Assembly (NCBI RefSeq): GCF_945957345.1
Contig: NZ_CAMFKW010000011.1
Location: forward strand, 51,195-115,194
Direction: 5' to 3'
DNA: 64,000 nt
Origin: an uncultured Allobosea sp.
GTDB taxonomy: Bacteria; Pseudomonadota; Alphaproteobacteria; Rhizobiales; Beijerinckiaceae
Shown one piece after another: positions 9,469 to 17,694 of this stretch; the first letter of the stretch is position 1; every line of letters starts with the position of its first letter. A model generated the notes under the pieces. It ran no database searches, was not told where the DNA came from, and saw only the letters and a program-made list of their open reading frames with translations. A program made the position numbers and the translations under genes.

Positions 9469-10266
9469 TCAACGCTGCCGATAGAGGAAACGGTCCGGCT
9501 GGACCGGCTCCTCGCGCAAGCCCATGCGCTGCACCCGGTAGAGATGCTTGGTGAAGGCCAGGGCATCGGCTCGCGACAATTCGCGGCCGCGATAATAGGC
9601 CTCCATCTCGACGCGCACGGCTTCCGGCGGATGCCGCGCGATCTTGCCGGCGACCTCGCGCGCCGTCGTCATCAGCGCATCCGGCGCGACGACCTTGTTG
9701 ACGAGCCGGTGCGACAGGGCTTCCTCCGCCTCCATCGGCTCGCCGGTCAGGAGCATCCACATCGCGACCGTATGCGGCAATTGCAGGCCGAGCCGCGAGG
9801 TGCCCCCCGCGCCGCCCATGCCATAGGCGACCTCGGGGAAGCCGAATTTCGCATTGGTCGAGGCTATCCGGATATCGGTCAGCGAGAGCAGGTAGATCAT
9901 GCCCTGCCCCAGGCACCAGCCATTGACCGCGCCGATGATCGGCTTGAAGCGCTCCAGCGCGAGCACGTCACGCGACCAGGAAAAATCATGTGGCGTCTCG
10001 CCCTCGCCGTTATGCGGCCAGAGATGGTCGGCGAGCTCGTCGCGTGCGGTGGCGCCGCGCTTGTAGCTGGTCTTGATGTCGTCTCCGGCGCAGAAGCCGC
10101 GCTCGCCCGCCCCGGTCAGGATGCCGCAGCGGATCGAGGTATCCGCCAGAAAGTCCTTGAGCGCGAGGAAGAGCTCCTTGTGGATGGCGGGATTGGTCGG
10201 ATTCACCGACCCGTTCTCGATGGTGAAGACGGCGATGTCGCCATCCTTCTCGTAGCGAAGCGGCAA
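9469..10266 (-). CDS. Crotonase-family enzyme (enoyl-CoA hydratase/isomerase-like)
   Basis: 265 residues with the crotonase fold signatures: the oxyanion-hole region GERGFCAGDDIK, then AVNGWCLGQG, and FGFPEVAYGMGGAGG. The second catalytic Glu of hydratases is kept (FPEV), but the first appears replaced by a hydrophobic residue in the segment following NGWCLGQGM. A simple hydratase role is therefore uncertain, and isomerase, hydrolase or lyase chemistry is possible. Translation probably starts at TTG 10266, because AAGGAG lies 7 nt upstream. It is the last gene of an importer/acyl-CoA ligase operon and should act on the CoA thioester made by the ligase 42 nt upstream. Confidence 0.85.
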   Translation of the reverse strand: MPLRYEKDGDIAVFTIENGSVNPTNPAIHKELFLALKDFLADTSIRCGILTGAGERGFCAGDDIKTSYKRGATARDELADHLWPHNGEGETPHDFSWSRDVLALERFKPIIGAVNGWCLGQGMIYLLSLTDIRIASTNAKFGFPEVAYGMGGAGGTSRLGLQLPHTVAMWMLLTGEPMEAEEALSHRLVNKVVAPDALMTTAREVAGKIARHPPEAVRVEMEAYYRGRELSRADALAFTKHLYRVQRMGLREEPVQPDRFLYRQR

Positions 10267-10308
10267 GGCGGTTCTCCTTCGGCGCGGATATCTCGAAACG
10301 GAAGCGGT

Positions 10309-11925
10309 TCAGCCGGCGAGCCAGCCACGGGACAGCCGGTCATAGGCCCCGGCGCGCAGATCCTCGCGCTCGGCGACGATGACGTGCTTGGCGACCTTCT
10401 CGGACGGGGTTTTCGGCAGGCTCACGCGGAATTCGAGGAAGCGCGGCACCTTGAACGGGGCGAGATGCGCGCTGCAATGCGCGAAGAAGCCGTCGACATC
10501 GAAGGCATCGGCCGCGACGCCCGGCTTCAGCACGATGCAGGCCTTCACCTCCTGCCCGCGGTCGATATCGGGGACGGGGATAGCGGCGACTTCGAGGATA
10601 TCCTGCCAGCCGAGCATCACCGCCTCGACCTCGCGTGCGGCGATGTTCTCACCCGAGCGGCGGATCATGTCCTTGATCCGCCCGACGATATAATGGAAGC
10701 CGCGCTCATCGCGCCGGAACAGGTCGCCGGTGCGGAACCAGCCGCCCTCACGGAAACTGTCGGCGTTGGCTTCGGGCTTGTTCCAGTAACCCTGCAGGAT
10801 GCCGGGGCCGCGAATCCACAATTCGCCGATCTCGCCAGCCGAGACTTCGTTGCCGTCCTCGTCGCGGATCGTCGCCTCGCGGAAGGGCGAGGCGATGCCG
10901 CAGGTGCCGGAGCCGACCATCGAGGTCGCGCCATAGGGCGTGAACAGGGCCGAGCCGACCTCGGTCATGCCGAAGCTCTCGCGCGCCACCACGTTGAAGC
11001 GCGCTTCCAGCTCGGCATGCATGTTCTTCCGCAGGCCGAAGACCGAGACCATCTTCAGCGGGATATCGCGATCATCCGGCCGCCGCGCCTGCTTTAGGAC
11101 GATCTGCGGGAAGATGCAGTATTCGATGCCGTAGCGCCGGACCCAGTCGAGGAAGTTCGTACCCGAGGCCTTGGCCGCGACGAAGAGCGTGCCCTTCAGG
11201 CGCATCGCCATCAGCAGCAGCCATTGCGGGTCCATGTAGTAGAAGGGCTGAGCCGCGATGACATGCTTGACGATGCCGTTGGCGCGCATCGCCGCGACCC
11301 GGCCCAGCGTCAGCCAGTAGCGATGGCTGAGCATGCAGCCCTTGGGAAAGCCGGTCGTGCCCGAGGTGTACTGGATGTTGATGAGGTCATCGAGTTCGGG
11401 CTCCCGTGCCGGCACGAAACCGGCGGCCGGCGTCGCGGCCAGTGCTTCCCAGTCGCCCTCGCCCCCGACGACGATCGGCTTGGCGAAAGCCGCGAGGTCC
11501 CTGACCTCGGGCGCCTCCCCGATCTCGGCAAGCAGGCCGGCCTCGATCACGATCGCCCCGGCGCCACTATCGCTCACTACATAGGCGACCTCGCGCGGGG
11601 TGTAGCGGACATTGACCGGCACCATGATCGCGCCGATCCGCGCCAGCGCCAGCCAGGTCAGCGGAAAGGCCGGAATGTTCGGCAGCATCACGCCGACGCG
11701 GTCACCGAAGCCGATGCCGCGCGCCGCCAGCCCCGCCGCGAGCGAGCGCGTCTTCTCGGCAAGCTCGCGATAGCTGATGATGATGCCGGCCTCGAAGAAA
11801 TTCGCTGCCGGGGCATCGCCCATCTCGGCGGCGCAAGCCTCGATGAAGGCCGCGAGATTGCGCGGGAACGGCTCGGCCTCGATCAGCGCGCGCAAATCAG
11901 CGGCTTCCTGCAATTCCCTATCCAT
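10309..11925 (-). CDS. AMP-dependent acyl-CoA synthetase/ligase
   Basis: 538 residues, an ANL-superfamily ligase. The P-loop YTSGTTGFPKGCMLSH, the adenylate motif ESFGMTEVG, the hinge region WFRTGDLFRRDERG with GRIKDMIRRSGENI, and the C-terminal catalytic Lys context PSEKVAKH are all present. It would activate an imported carboxylate to its CoA thioester via an acyl-AMP. The start codon overlaps the upstream permease by 8 nt, so it is co-translated with a PotBC-type importer, which suggests that the importer brings in the acid it activates. The acid itself cannot be identified; aromatic and medium-chain acids are both plausible. Confidence 0.9.
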   Translation of the reverse strand: MDRELQEAADLRALIEAEPFPRNLAAFIEACAAEMGDAPAANFFEAGIIISYRELAEKTRSLAAGLAARGIGFGDRVGVMLPNIPAFPLTWLALARIGAIMVPVNVRYTPREVAYVVSDSGAGAIVIEAGLLAEIGEAPEVRDLAAFAKPIVVGGEGDWEALAATPAAGFVPAREPELDDLINIQYTSGTTGFPKGCMLSHRYWLTLGRVAAMRANGIVKHVIAAQPFYYMDPQWLLLMAMRLKGTLFVAAKASGTNFLDWVRRYGIEYCIFPQIVLKQARRPDDRDIPLKMVSVFGLRKNMHAELEARFNVVARESFGMTEVGSALFTPYGATSMVGSGTCGIASPFREATIRDEDGNEVSAGEIGELWIRGPGILQGYWNKPEANADSFREGGWFRTGDLFRRDERGFHYIVGRIKDMIRRSGENIAAREVEAVMLGWQDILEVAAIPVPDIDRGQEVKACIVLKPGVAADAFDVDGFFAHCSAHLAPFKVPRFLEFRVSLPKTPSEKVAKHVIVAEREDLRAGAYDRLSRGWLAG

Positions 11926-12727
11926 CGGCCTGTTCCGTCCTGAGCCGGCGTAAGCCGGCGCTACGCGCGATTTCGGCGATACCGAGCCCGGCCATCGACA
12001 TAGCCACCATCACGCAGGCGGCGGCGGCGACGGTCGGGTCGAGCCTGAGATTGAGGTCGTTCCAGATCCGGAGCGGCAGGGTCTCGATCGCCCCGGAGAC
12101 AAAGAGCGTGATGATCAGGTCATCGAAAGAGGCGAAGAAGGCGAACATCGCGCCGGCCAGGATCGCGGGCCTCAGCGCCGGCAGCGTCACCAGCAGGAAG
12201 CTCCGCCACGGGTCGGCGCCGAGCACGCGCGCCGCGCGCTCGATCGTCTCGTCGAGATTGCGCAGGGCGGCACTGACCACGACGATCACATAAGGCACGG
12301 CGACGACCGTATGGGCGAGGACCAGCGTGGTCAGGCTCTCCAGCCATTTCAGCCGCGCGAACAGCATGAACATGCCGAGCGCGATGACGATTCCTGGCAC
12401 GATCAGTGGCGCGATCGCGAGCCCATAGAGCAGTCCCGACCCCGGCAGGCGATGCCGCACGATCGCCAATGCGCTGGCCGTCCCGATCGCGACAGAGAGG
12501 ATCGTTACCAGCACGCCGATCTTGACGCTGAGCCAGAGCGCCCCGCTCCAGGAGGCATCGGTGAACAGTACGCGATACCAGCGCAGCGACCAGGCGCTCG
12601 GCGGGAAGCTCAGGATCTCCGACTCGTTGAAGGAGAGCGGGATCAGGAAGACCAGCGGGAACAGCAGGAAGAAGACGACCGCGCAGAACCAGAGAGCGAG
12701 CGCGATGCGAACGACACGGGGGCTCAT
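11918..12727 (-). CDS. ABC transporter permease, PotC-like
   Basis: 269 residues with about six hydrophobic segments and a BPD_transp_1 EAA-loop region (ARVLGADPWRSFLLVTLPAL). It starts at ATG 12727, overlapping the stop of the partner permease by 4 nt; a longer open frame upstream is only the shadow of that partner. It resembles the second permease of spermidine/putrescine-type importers and would form a heterodimer with the product of 12724-13560 in the inner membrane. Its TAG stop lies inside the start region of the acyl-CoA ligase. Confidence 0.9.
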   Translation of the reverse strand: MSPRVVRIALALWFCAVVFFLLFPLVFLIPLSFNESEILSFPPSAWSLRWYRVLFTDASWSGALWLSVKIGVLVTILSVAIGTASALAIVRHRLPGSGLLYGLAIAPLIVPGIVIALGMFMLFARLKWLESLTTLVLAHTVVAVPYVIVVVSAALRNLDETIERAARVLGADPWRSFLLVTLPALRPAILAGAMFAFFASFDDLIITLFVSGAIETLPLRIWNDLNLRLDPTVAAAACVMVAMSMAGLGIAEIARSAGLRRLRTEQADG

Positions 12728-13560
12728 CGGTCGCCCCCATAGAGATTGCGCTCCGGCACCAGCCAGCGCAGCAGCGCGACCGCGGCGATCGTCGTCGCCA
12801 GCAGCACGAGCGCCATGGCGGAGGCCGCCGTCCAGTCGTTCATCTGGTGGACCTGAAGATCGATCAGGTTGGCGATGGTGCGGTGGCGCGGCCCGCCGAG
12901 CAGTGCCGGCGTGATGTAGAAGCCGAGCGACAGGATGAAGAGCAGCATCGCCGCCGCGACGATACCGGGCTTCGTCATCGGCAGGTAGACATGCCAGAAG
13001 GCGCGCCAGGGCGAGGCGCCAAGCACGCGCGCCGCCCGGACCAGCCCCGCATCGAGCTCGGTCATGACGCCGACAAGAGTGAGGATCGCGACCGGCAGCA
13101 GGATCTGCACCATGCCGAGATGCACAGCCAATGGCGTGAACATGAAGCGCTGCGGCTCGGAAGTGATCCCGAGCCAGATCAGCGAGGCGTTGAGCAGCCC
13201 CTCGCGCCCGAGCACCAGCGACCATGTATAGGTGCGCACGAGCACGCTGGTCCAGAACGGCAAAAGCACCAGAGCGAGATAGATGCCGCGCCGCGAGGCC
13301 GGCTGGCCGGCGATGAAGCAGGCGGCGGGATAACCGAGGACGAGGCAGATCAGCGTCACGCTCAGCGCGAGCTGCAGCGTGTTCAGGAAGACGAGCGCGA
13401 AGACCGGCGAGGACATCAGCCAGCTCGCGCCGGCCCATGCTCCGCCCTTGCCCGAAAACGAGATTCGCATGATCTCGACGAACGGGACCACGAAGAAGAT
13501 CGCGAAGAGCAGCAGGAGCGGTGCGGCCAGAAGCGGCGCCACCATCGATTTCCTGATCAC
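12724..13560 (-). CDS. ABC transporter permease, PotB-like
   Basis: 278 residues with six hydrophobic segments and an EAA loop (AARVLGASPWRAFWHVYLPM). The GTG at 13560 has GGAG 9 nt upstream; an ATG at 13545 preceded by AGGAA is an alternative. It is the first permease of a PotABCD-type importer, following the binding protein gene by 24 nt. Such importers move polyamines, but many relatives carry other amines, opines or carboxylates, and the CoA ligase downstream argues against a simple polyamine role here. Confidence 0.9.
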   Translation of the reverse strand: MIRKSMVAPLLAAPLLLLFAIFFVVPFVEIMRISFSGKGGAWAGASWLMSSPVFALVFLNTLQLALSVTLICLVLGYPAACFIAGQPASRRGIYLALVLLPFWTSVLVRTYTWSLVLGREGLLNASLIWLGITSEPQRFMFTPLAVHLGMVQILLPVAILTLVGVMTELDAGLVRAARVLGASPWRAFWHVYLPMTKPGIVAAAMLLFILSLGFYITPALLGGPRHRTIANLIDLQVHQMNDWTAASAMALVLLATTIAAVALLRWLVPERNLYGGDR

Positions 13561-13584
13561 GTCACCCGTCTCCGGCTCGTGCCC

Positions 13585-14631
13585 TCAACTCAGCAGCCAG
13601 GCGGCCCAGCGCTCGGTCAGCTTCGGCCGGTTCTCGCTCCAGTATTCCGGGTTGAACGCGTACTGGACGGCGACATTGTCGGGATGGATCGGCAGGATCT
13701 TCGCCAGTTCCGGATCGACCTTCTCGATCAGGCCGGGCGCGAAGCCGGGATAGGGCGAATCCTGCAGGAGCTGAGCGCCCTTGTCGGGGTCGAGGCGCGA
13801 TTTCATGTAGCGCATCGCTTCTTTCGGATGCTTCGCACCCTTCGGCACCGCCCAGTAGGAGAGCTGCAAAGCACCGCCATTCCAGATGATGTCGACCGGC
13901 TTGCCCTCCTTCTTGAGTGGCGGCACGCGCCCGTTCCAGACAGTGCCCATCACCGCCTCGCCATCGACGAGGAGCTGGACCTGCTGGGCGCCGGTCGTCC
14001 ACCAGGCCGCGACGTTGCGCTTGATCTGGTCGAGCTTCTTGAAGGCACGCTCGACATCGAGCGGATAGAGCTTGTCCGCCGGCACGCCGTCGGCCAGCAG
14101 CGCGAATTCGAGGTTCTGCACCGGCGAATCCTGCAGGGCGCGCGGCCCCGGAAAGCTCTTCACATCCCAGAAATCGGCCCAGGATTTCGGCGCCTTCCCG
14201 CCGAACTTGTCGGTGCGATAGGCGATCACGGTCGAAAAGGTCGAGGTCACCATGCCGTATTTCTGGCGGGCGATCGGCGGCAGCTTGTTGTCGGGATCGA
14301 CGATCGACCAGTCGATCTCGGTCAGCCAGCCGTTCTTGACCGCCTCGATCATGTCGGCCCCGCCCATCTCGGTCAGGTCCCATTCCATGTTGCCGGTCTC
14401 GACCATCGCCTTGAGCTTGGCGAGCGAGACGGGCGCCGTGGCCCGGATCCCGATGCCGGTCTCGGCGGTGAAGGGCTTCTCGTAGATCCGCTCCAGTGAC
14501 TTGGCGAGGCTGCCGCCCGACCCGTTGACGGTGATCGTCACGGCTTGTGCGCGGGCGCTCGTGCCCAATGCGACAAGCGCCGCGCCGCCCAGCGCCAAGC
14601 GGCCCATGTCACGTCTCGTCACTGCGGTCAT
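13585..14631 (-). CDS. ABC transporter substrate-binding protein, PotD-like
   Basis: 348 residues. The N-terminus (TRRDMGRLALGGAALVALG, then SARAQA) is a signal peptide with a twin-arginine pair, so Tat export is possible. The mature part has the periplasmic binding protein II layout with TITVNGSGGSLAKS, STFSTVIAYRTDKFGG and WADFWDVKSFPGPRAL. These segments resemble polyamine-type extracellular solute-binding proteins. It would capture the substrate in the periplasm for the permeases encoded just downstream. The ligand is unknown. Confidence 0.9.
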   Translation of the reverse strand: MTAVTRRDMGRLALGGAALVALGTSARAQAVTITVNGSGGSLAKSLERIYEKPFTAETGIGIRATAPVSLAKLKAMVETGNMEWDLTEMGGADMIEAVKNGWLTEIDWSIVDPDNKLPPIARQKYGMVTSTFSTVIAYRTDKFGGKAPKSWADFWDVKSFPGPRALQDSPVQNLEFALLADGVPADKLYPLDVERAFKKLDQIKRNVAAWWTTGAQQVQLLVDGEAVMGTVWNGRVPPLKKEGKPVDIIWNGGALQLSYWAVPKGAKHPKEAMRYMKSRLDPDKGAQLLQDSPYPGFAPGLIEKVDPELAKILPIHPDNVAVQYAFNPEYWSENRPKLTERWAAWLLS

Positions 14632-14670
14632 CGTTCGCTCCCTCCCCTTGTTATGTCGTGGAATCGATCG

Positions 14671-15774
14671 TCAGCCGTCGAGGAACGCGGCCCTTTCCAG
14701 GCTGAACCTGAGCGTCACCGGCGCGCCGACCACCGGGCCGTCGGCGCCATGCCGGCGCTGCTCCTGCACGATCACGCGCCCCGCCTTCTCCGTCTCGACG
14801 ACATAGCGGTAGCTGCCGCCGTGGAAGGCGACGTCGCCGATCCGCCCGGCGAGCACTGGCATAGCCCCAGCCTCCGCGACCCTCGTGAAATGCTCCGGCC
14901 GCAAGGCCACCCGCCCGCGCCAGCCTTCCGGCAGGCGCGCCGGCGCCGGTCCATCGCCCCCCGCGAAGGTGAGCCGCCCCCCGGCCAGCTTGGCCGGCAG
15001 AAAATTGGTCTCGCCGACGAATTGCGCGACGAAGGCGTTGCTCGGGCTGTCATAGACCGCGGCCGGCGAGCCGATCTGCTCGATCCGCCCCTCGCTCATC
15101 ACCACGATCCGATCGGACATGGCGAGCGCCTCGCCCTGGTCGTGCGTGACATAGATCACTGTGCAGCCGATGCGGCGCTGCACCTCCTTGATCTCGTCCT
15201 GCATCGCCTCGCGCAGCTTGAGATCAAGCGCGCCGAGCGGCTCATCCATCAGCAGCACGCGCGGCTCGAACACGATGGCACGGGCGCAGGCGACACGCTG
15301 ACGCTGGCCACCGGAGAGCTCATGCGGCTTGCGTCCCCCGAAGCCTGCAAGCCTGACCATCGCCAGCGCCTGCTCGGCGCGAGCATGGCGCTCGGCCTTC
15401 GGCACGCCGCGCATCCGCAGCGGAAAGGCGACATTGTCGCGGACATCCATATGCGGGAACAGCGAATAGCTCTGGAAGACCATGCCGACATTGCGCTTCT
15501 CGGTCGGCAGGCGGGTGATCGAGACGCCGCCGATCAGCACGTCGCCTGCACTGGGCTCGATGAAGCCGGCAAGGATGTTGAGCGCCGTCGTCTTGCCGGA
15601 GCCCGACGGGCCGAGGAAGGTAACGAACTCCCCGCCCGCGATATCCAGCGAGAATTCCCGAAGCGCCTCGACCGGCCCATAGCGCTTCGTGATCCCCGCA
15701 AACGAGATCGGCGCCCCGCCTGCGGAGGCCTGCAACCCTTTCGCGCCGCGATGTGCTAGAGATGGGTGCATCAT
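14671..15774 (-). CDS. ABC transporter ATP-binding protein, PotA-like
   Basis: 367 residues from ATG 15774 (a second ATG follows directly). Walker A GPSGSGKTT, Q-loop VFQSYSLFPHM, signature LSGGQRQR, Walker B VLLMDEPLGALD and the switch His in YVTHDQGEA are all intact. The C-terminal TOBE-type domain (VALRPEH) is typical of polyamine/iron/sugar importers. The open frame extends 50 codons upstream, but that region is the divergent promoter and the TetR gene. It is the first gene of a six-gene minus-strand operon ending with the crotonase, so the palindrome just upstream probably controls the whole unit. Confidence 0.93.
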   Translation of the reverse strand: MMHPSLAHRGAKGLQASAGGAPISFAGITKRYGPVEALREFSLDIAGGEFVTFLGPSGSGKTTALNILAGFIEPSAGDVLIGGVSITRLPTEKRNVGMVFQSYSLFPHMDVRDNVAFPLRMRGVPKAERHARAEQALAMVRLAGFGGRKPHELSGGQRQRVACARAIVFEPRVLLMDEPLGALDLKLREAMQDEIKEVQRRIGCTVIYVTHDQGEALAMSDRIVVMSEGRIEQIGSPAAVYDSPSNAFVAQFVGETNFLPAKLAGGRLTFAGGDGPAPARLPEGWRGRVALRPEHFTRVAEAGAMPVLAGRIGDVAFHGGSYRYVVETEKAGRVIVQEQRRHGADGPVVGAPVTLRFSLERAAFLDG

Positions 15775-15783
15775 GATCCTGAA

Positions 15784-15801
15784 ACTGATATCAATGTCAG
15801 T
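15784..15801. promoter_or_regulatory. Imperfect palindrome between the PotA-like and TetR genes (candidate TetR operator)
   Basis: ACTGATATCAATGTCAGT has 7-base arms with one mismatch around a short centre. It lies in the only gap between two divergent genes, one of which is a TetR regulator. TetR-family proteins usually bind such sites and repress both directions. Position and symmetry are seen; binding is inferred. Confidence 0.5.
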
Positions 15802-15821
15802 ATGTGAATCGGAGACGAGAC

Positions 15822-16571
15822 GTGTCAAGCGGCCATCCATCCGCAAAGCAGGCTGACGAAGCTGAAAAAGCGGCCGAAACGGCTGCCGGCGCAGCCATTG
15901 GCTCAAGCGTAGCGGAAGCCGCAACCTCCGGCTTCAGCCTGCCGGAAGCCATGTGCGCCGAATTGGAAGCCGCGCCGAAACTGTCGCGTTCGGAGATGAC
16001 CCGCCGAAAGCTGATGATCGCGGCAGCGGAGCTGATCCAGGATGCCGGCTTCGGCGGCCTGAAGGTCGCCGATATCTGCAAGCGCGCCGATTTCGCCCAC
16101 GGCACCTTCTATCTGCACTGGAAGGACAAGCGCGGCGTCGCTCATGACGTGCTCACCGCCTTCATGGAAGCGATCCGCGCCAATCGCCCGCAGCGGCAGC
16201 CGGGCCAGAGCTTTTACCAGCGCCTCGTCATCGGCCACCTCTACTATATCGACCTCTACCGCCGGAATATCGGCCTGATGCGCTGCCAAGGGCAGCTCGC
16301 CGACGAGCTCGACGAATTCGCAGCGATTGGCCTGAAAGCCAACCTCGCGCTGGCCCATCGCGTCCTGCGCGCGGCGGAACGCGAGCAGCCTTCACTGACC
16401 GCGGAGCCGATCCCCCAGCGCCTGGCGACCGCGCTGGGCTGCATTGCCATGGTCGACAAGCTGCTGCACGAGGTCTTCGCGCGGGGCCTCGCCATCGGCC
16501 TCACCGATGACGAGTTCGCCGGAATGCTCTCACTGAGCTGGCATCGCTCCCTGCTCGGCCGCGATCCGTGA
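15822..16571 (+). CDS. TetR-family transcriptional regulator
   Basis: About 249 residues. After a polar N-terminal extension of about 55 residues comes the TetR DNA-binding domain: RKLMIAAAELIQDAGFGGLK, then VADICKRADFAHGTFYLHW with the recognition helix ending in the usual TFYxHF-like motif, and KDKRGV. The C-terminal ligand domain is not assignable. GTG 15822 is chosen because GGAGA lies about 8 nt upstream; GTG 15804 would overlap the likely operator. It is divergent from the importer/CoA ligase operon and probably represses it until the substrate or its CoA ester appears. Confidence 0.88.
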   Translation: MSSGHPSAKQADEAEKAAETAAGAAIGSSVAEAATSGFSLPEAMCAELEAAPKLSRSEMTRRKLMIAAAELIQDAGFGGLKVADICKRADFAHGTFYLHWKDKRGVAHDVLTAFMEAIRANRPQRQPGQSFYQRLVIGHLYYIDLYRRNIGLMRCQGQLADELDEFAAIGLKANLALAHRVLRAAEREQPSLTAEPIPQRLATALGCIAMVDKLLHEVFARGLAIGLTDDEFAGMLSLSWHRSLLGRDP

Positions 16572-16577
16572 CCGCGA

Positions 16578-17612
16578 TCACGCCGCCTGCGGCTGCTCCT
16601 GCGGCGCCAGATACGCGCCCTGGAACGTTTCCATCACATGCTGGACCATGTCGCGTGCGACATGGAGCTGGTCGTCCTGGAAGGCGAGCGCACGCGGCGA
16701 GTTGAGCACGATCTCGTAGCTCGGGAAGTAGTCGACGAAATCGAAGCGGCGGAACAATTCCTCCGCCACGGCCCGCAATACCGATTTCGAGGCGCTGTTG
16801 GCGACGATGACATCGGCGTCCTTGAAGGTCGCTCCGAACGGCACTGGCGAGACGGTGACGACGAAGCGCATCTCGGGATGGCAGTGCTCGCGGATCAGCC
16901 CGATGATGTCGAGCATGTCGGCGAGCGTCGCGTCATAGCCGTAATCGACGAAGCGGAAGCGCTCCGGCATGCGCTGCAGCCAGACGGGGCCGGGATGGGC
17001 GTTCATCGCGATGCCGGTCTGCGCATCGAGCCAGGTCTCGGTCAGGCCGAGCGTGAAGAAGCAGACGCGGGCCTGCTTGATCTGCGCCGTCGCCGTTGTC
17101 AGGCGCTTGCGGTTGGCGAAGGCGCTCTCCCGGTCGAGCAGCCGGAGGCCACTGGCCTGCGGATCGAACCATTGCCCAGGCCCAAGCTCGATCAGCCCCT
17201 CGTCAGGGTAGCTCTCGCCCGTCAGGACGCGCTTCAATTCATGCGTCATCGAGCGCACCGAGTACTTGTTCAGCGCGCCCCGGCTGAGCTGGCCGCGATC
17301 GGCCCCGCCGCCGCGCCCGCTCTCCTCGCTCCAGCTCTCGAAATGCTCGGCCGGCACGCCATGGCCTTCAAGCAGCAGCGGCAGGCCCCGCGCCATCAGG
17401 ATGTTCTCGACCTCGCGCGCGAAGCACGAACCCATGGTGAAGATCGGCTCGGACGGGTCGAGCTTGAACTTCGGCTTGTGCTCCACCGCGACATAGTCGC
17501 CCGTGGTCAGGCGCTCCTTGGCCATCTTCTCGGGCTTGCCCGAGGTCCAGCCGCGCACGGGATTGCCGCGCATGATCGAAAGGGCCGTGCCCGCATCATA
17601 TTCGATCTTCAT
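16578..17612 (-). CDS. GSCFA-domain protein of the exopolysaccharide locus
   Basis: 344 residues. The defining motif FTMGSCFAREVENIL is seen at about residues 60-75, followed by SLGNDS-type SGNH/GDSL-like elements (LGLTETWLDAQTG; VTVSPVPFGATF). GSCFA proteins are thought to be SGNH-fold esterases or acyltransferases, often in glycan loci, so it may add or remove acyl groups on the polymer; this is inference. ATG 17612 has AGGAG about 6 nt upstream; the longer open frame is not used. It is the last gene of the minus-strand glycan operon, separated from the preceding pyruvyltransferase gene by 82 nt containing a hairpin. Confidence 0.85.
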   Translation of the reverse strand: MKIEYDAGTALSIMRGNPVRGWTSGKPEKMAKERLTTGDYVAVEHKPKFKLDPSEPIFTMGSCFAREVENILMARGLPLLLEGHGVPAEHFESWSEESGRGGGADRGQLSRGALNKYSVRSMTHELKRVLTGESYPDEGLIELGPGQWFDPQASGLRLLDRESAFANRKRLTTATAQIKQARVCFFTLGLTETWLDAQTGIAMNAHPGPVWLQRMPERFRFVDYGYDATLADMLDIIGLIREHCHPEMRFVVTVSPVPFGATFKDADVIVANSASKSVLRAVAEELFRRFDFVDYFPSYEIVLNSPRALAFQDDQLHVARDMVQHVMETFQGAYLAPQEQPQAA

Positions 17613-17648
17613 GATCGTCTCCTGGTTCGTGGAAGCCGATAGCCGGAG

Positions 17649-17672
17649 GGCCTTCGCGCCTCTGCGAAGGCC
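17649..17672. terminator. Perfect 9-bp hairpin between the pyruvyltransferase and GSCFA genes
   Basis: GGCCTTCGC (17649-17657) and GCGAAGGCC (17664-17672) pair perfectly around a 6-nt loop. It lies 22 nt after the stop of the upstream gene on the minus strand. There is no T tract, so it may attenuate rather than end transcription, lowering GSCFA expression or protecting the 3' end of the long operon mRNA. Confidence 0.5.
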
Positions 17673-17694
17673 ATTCGTGGGATCAGCCCAGCCC

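Noticed and set aside
11918..13438. Single 506-codon permease gene
   Set aside because: The first half is an out-of-frame shadow of the PotB-like permease; the true second permease starts at 12727 with a 4-nt overlap.
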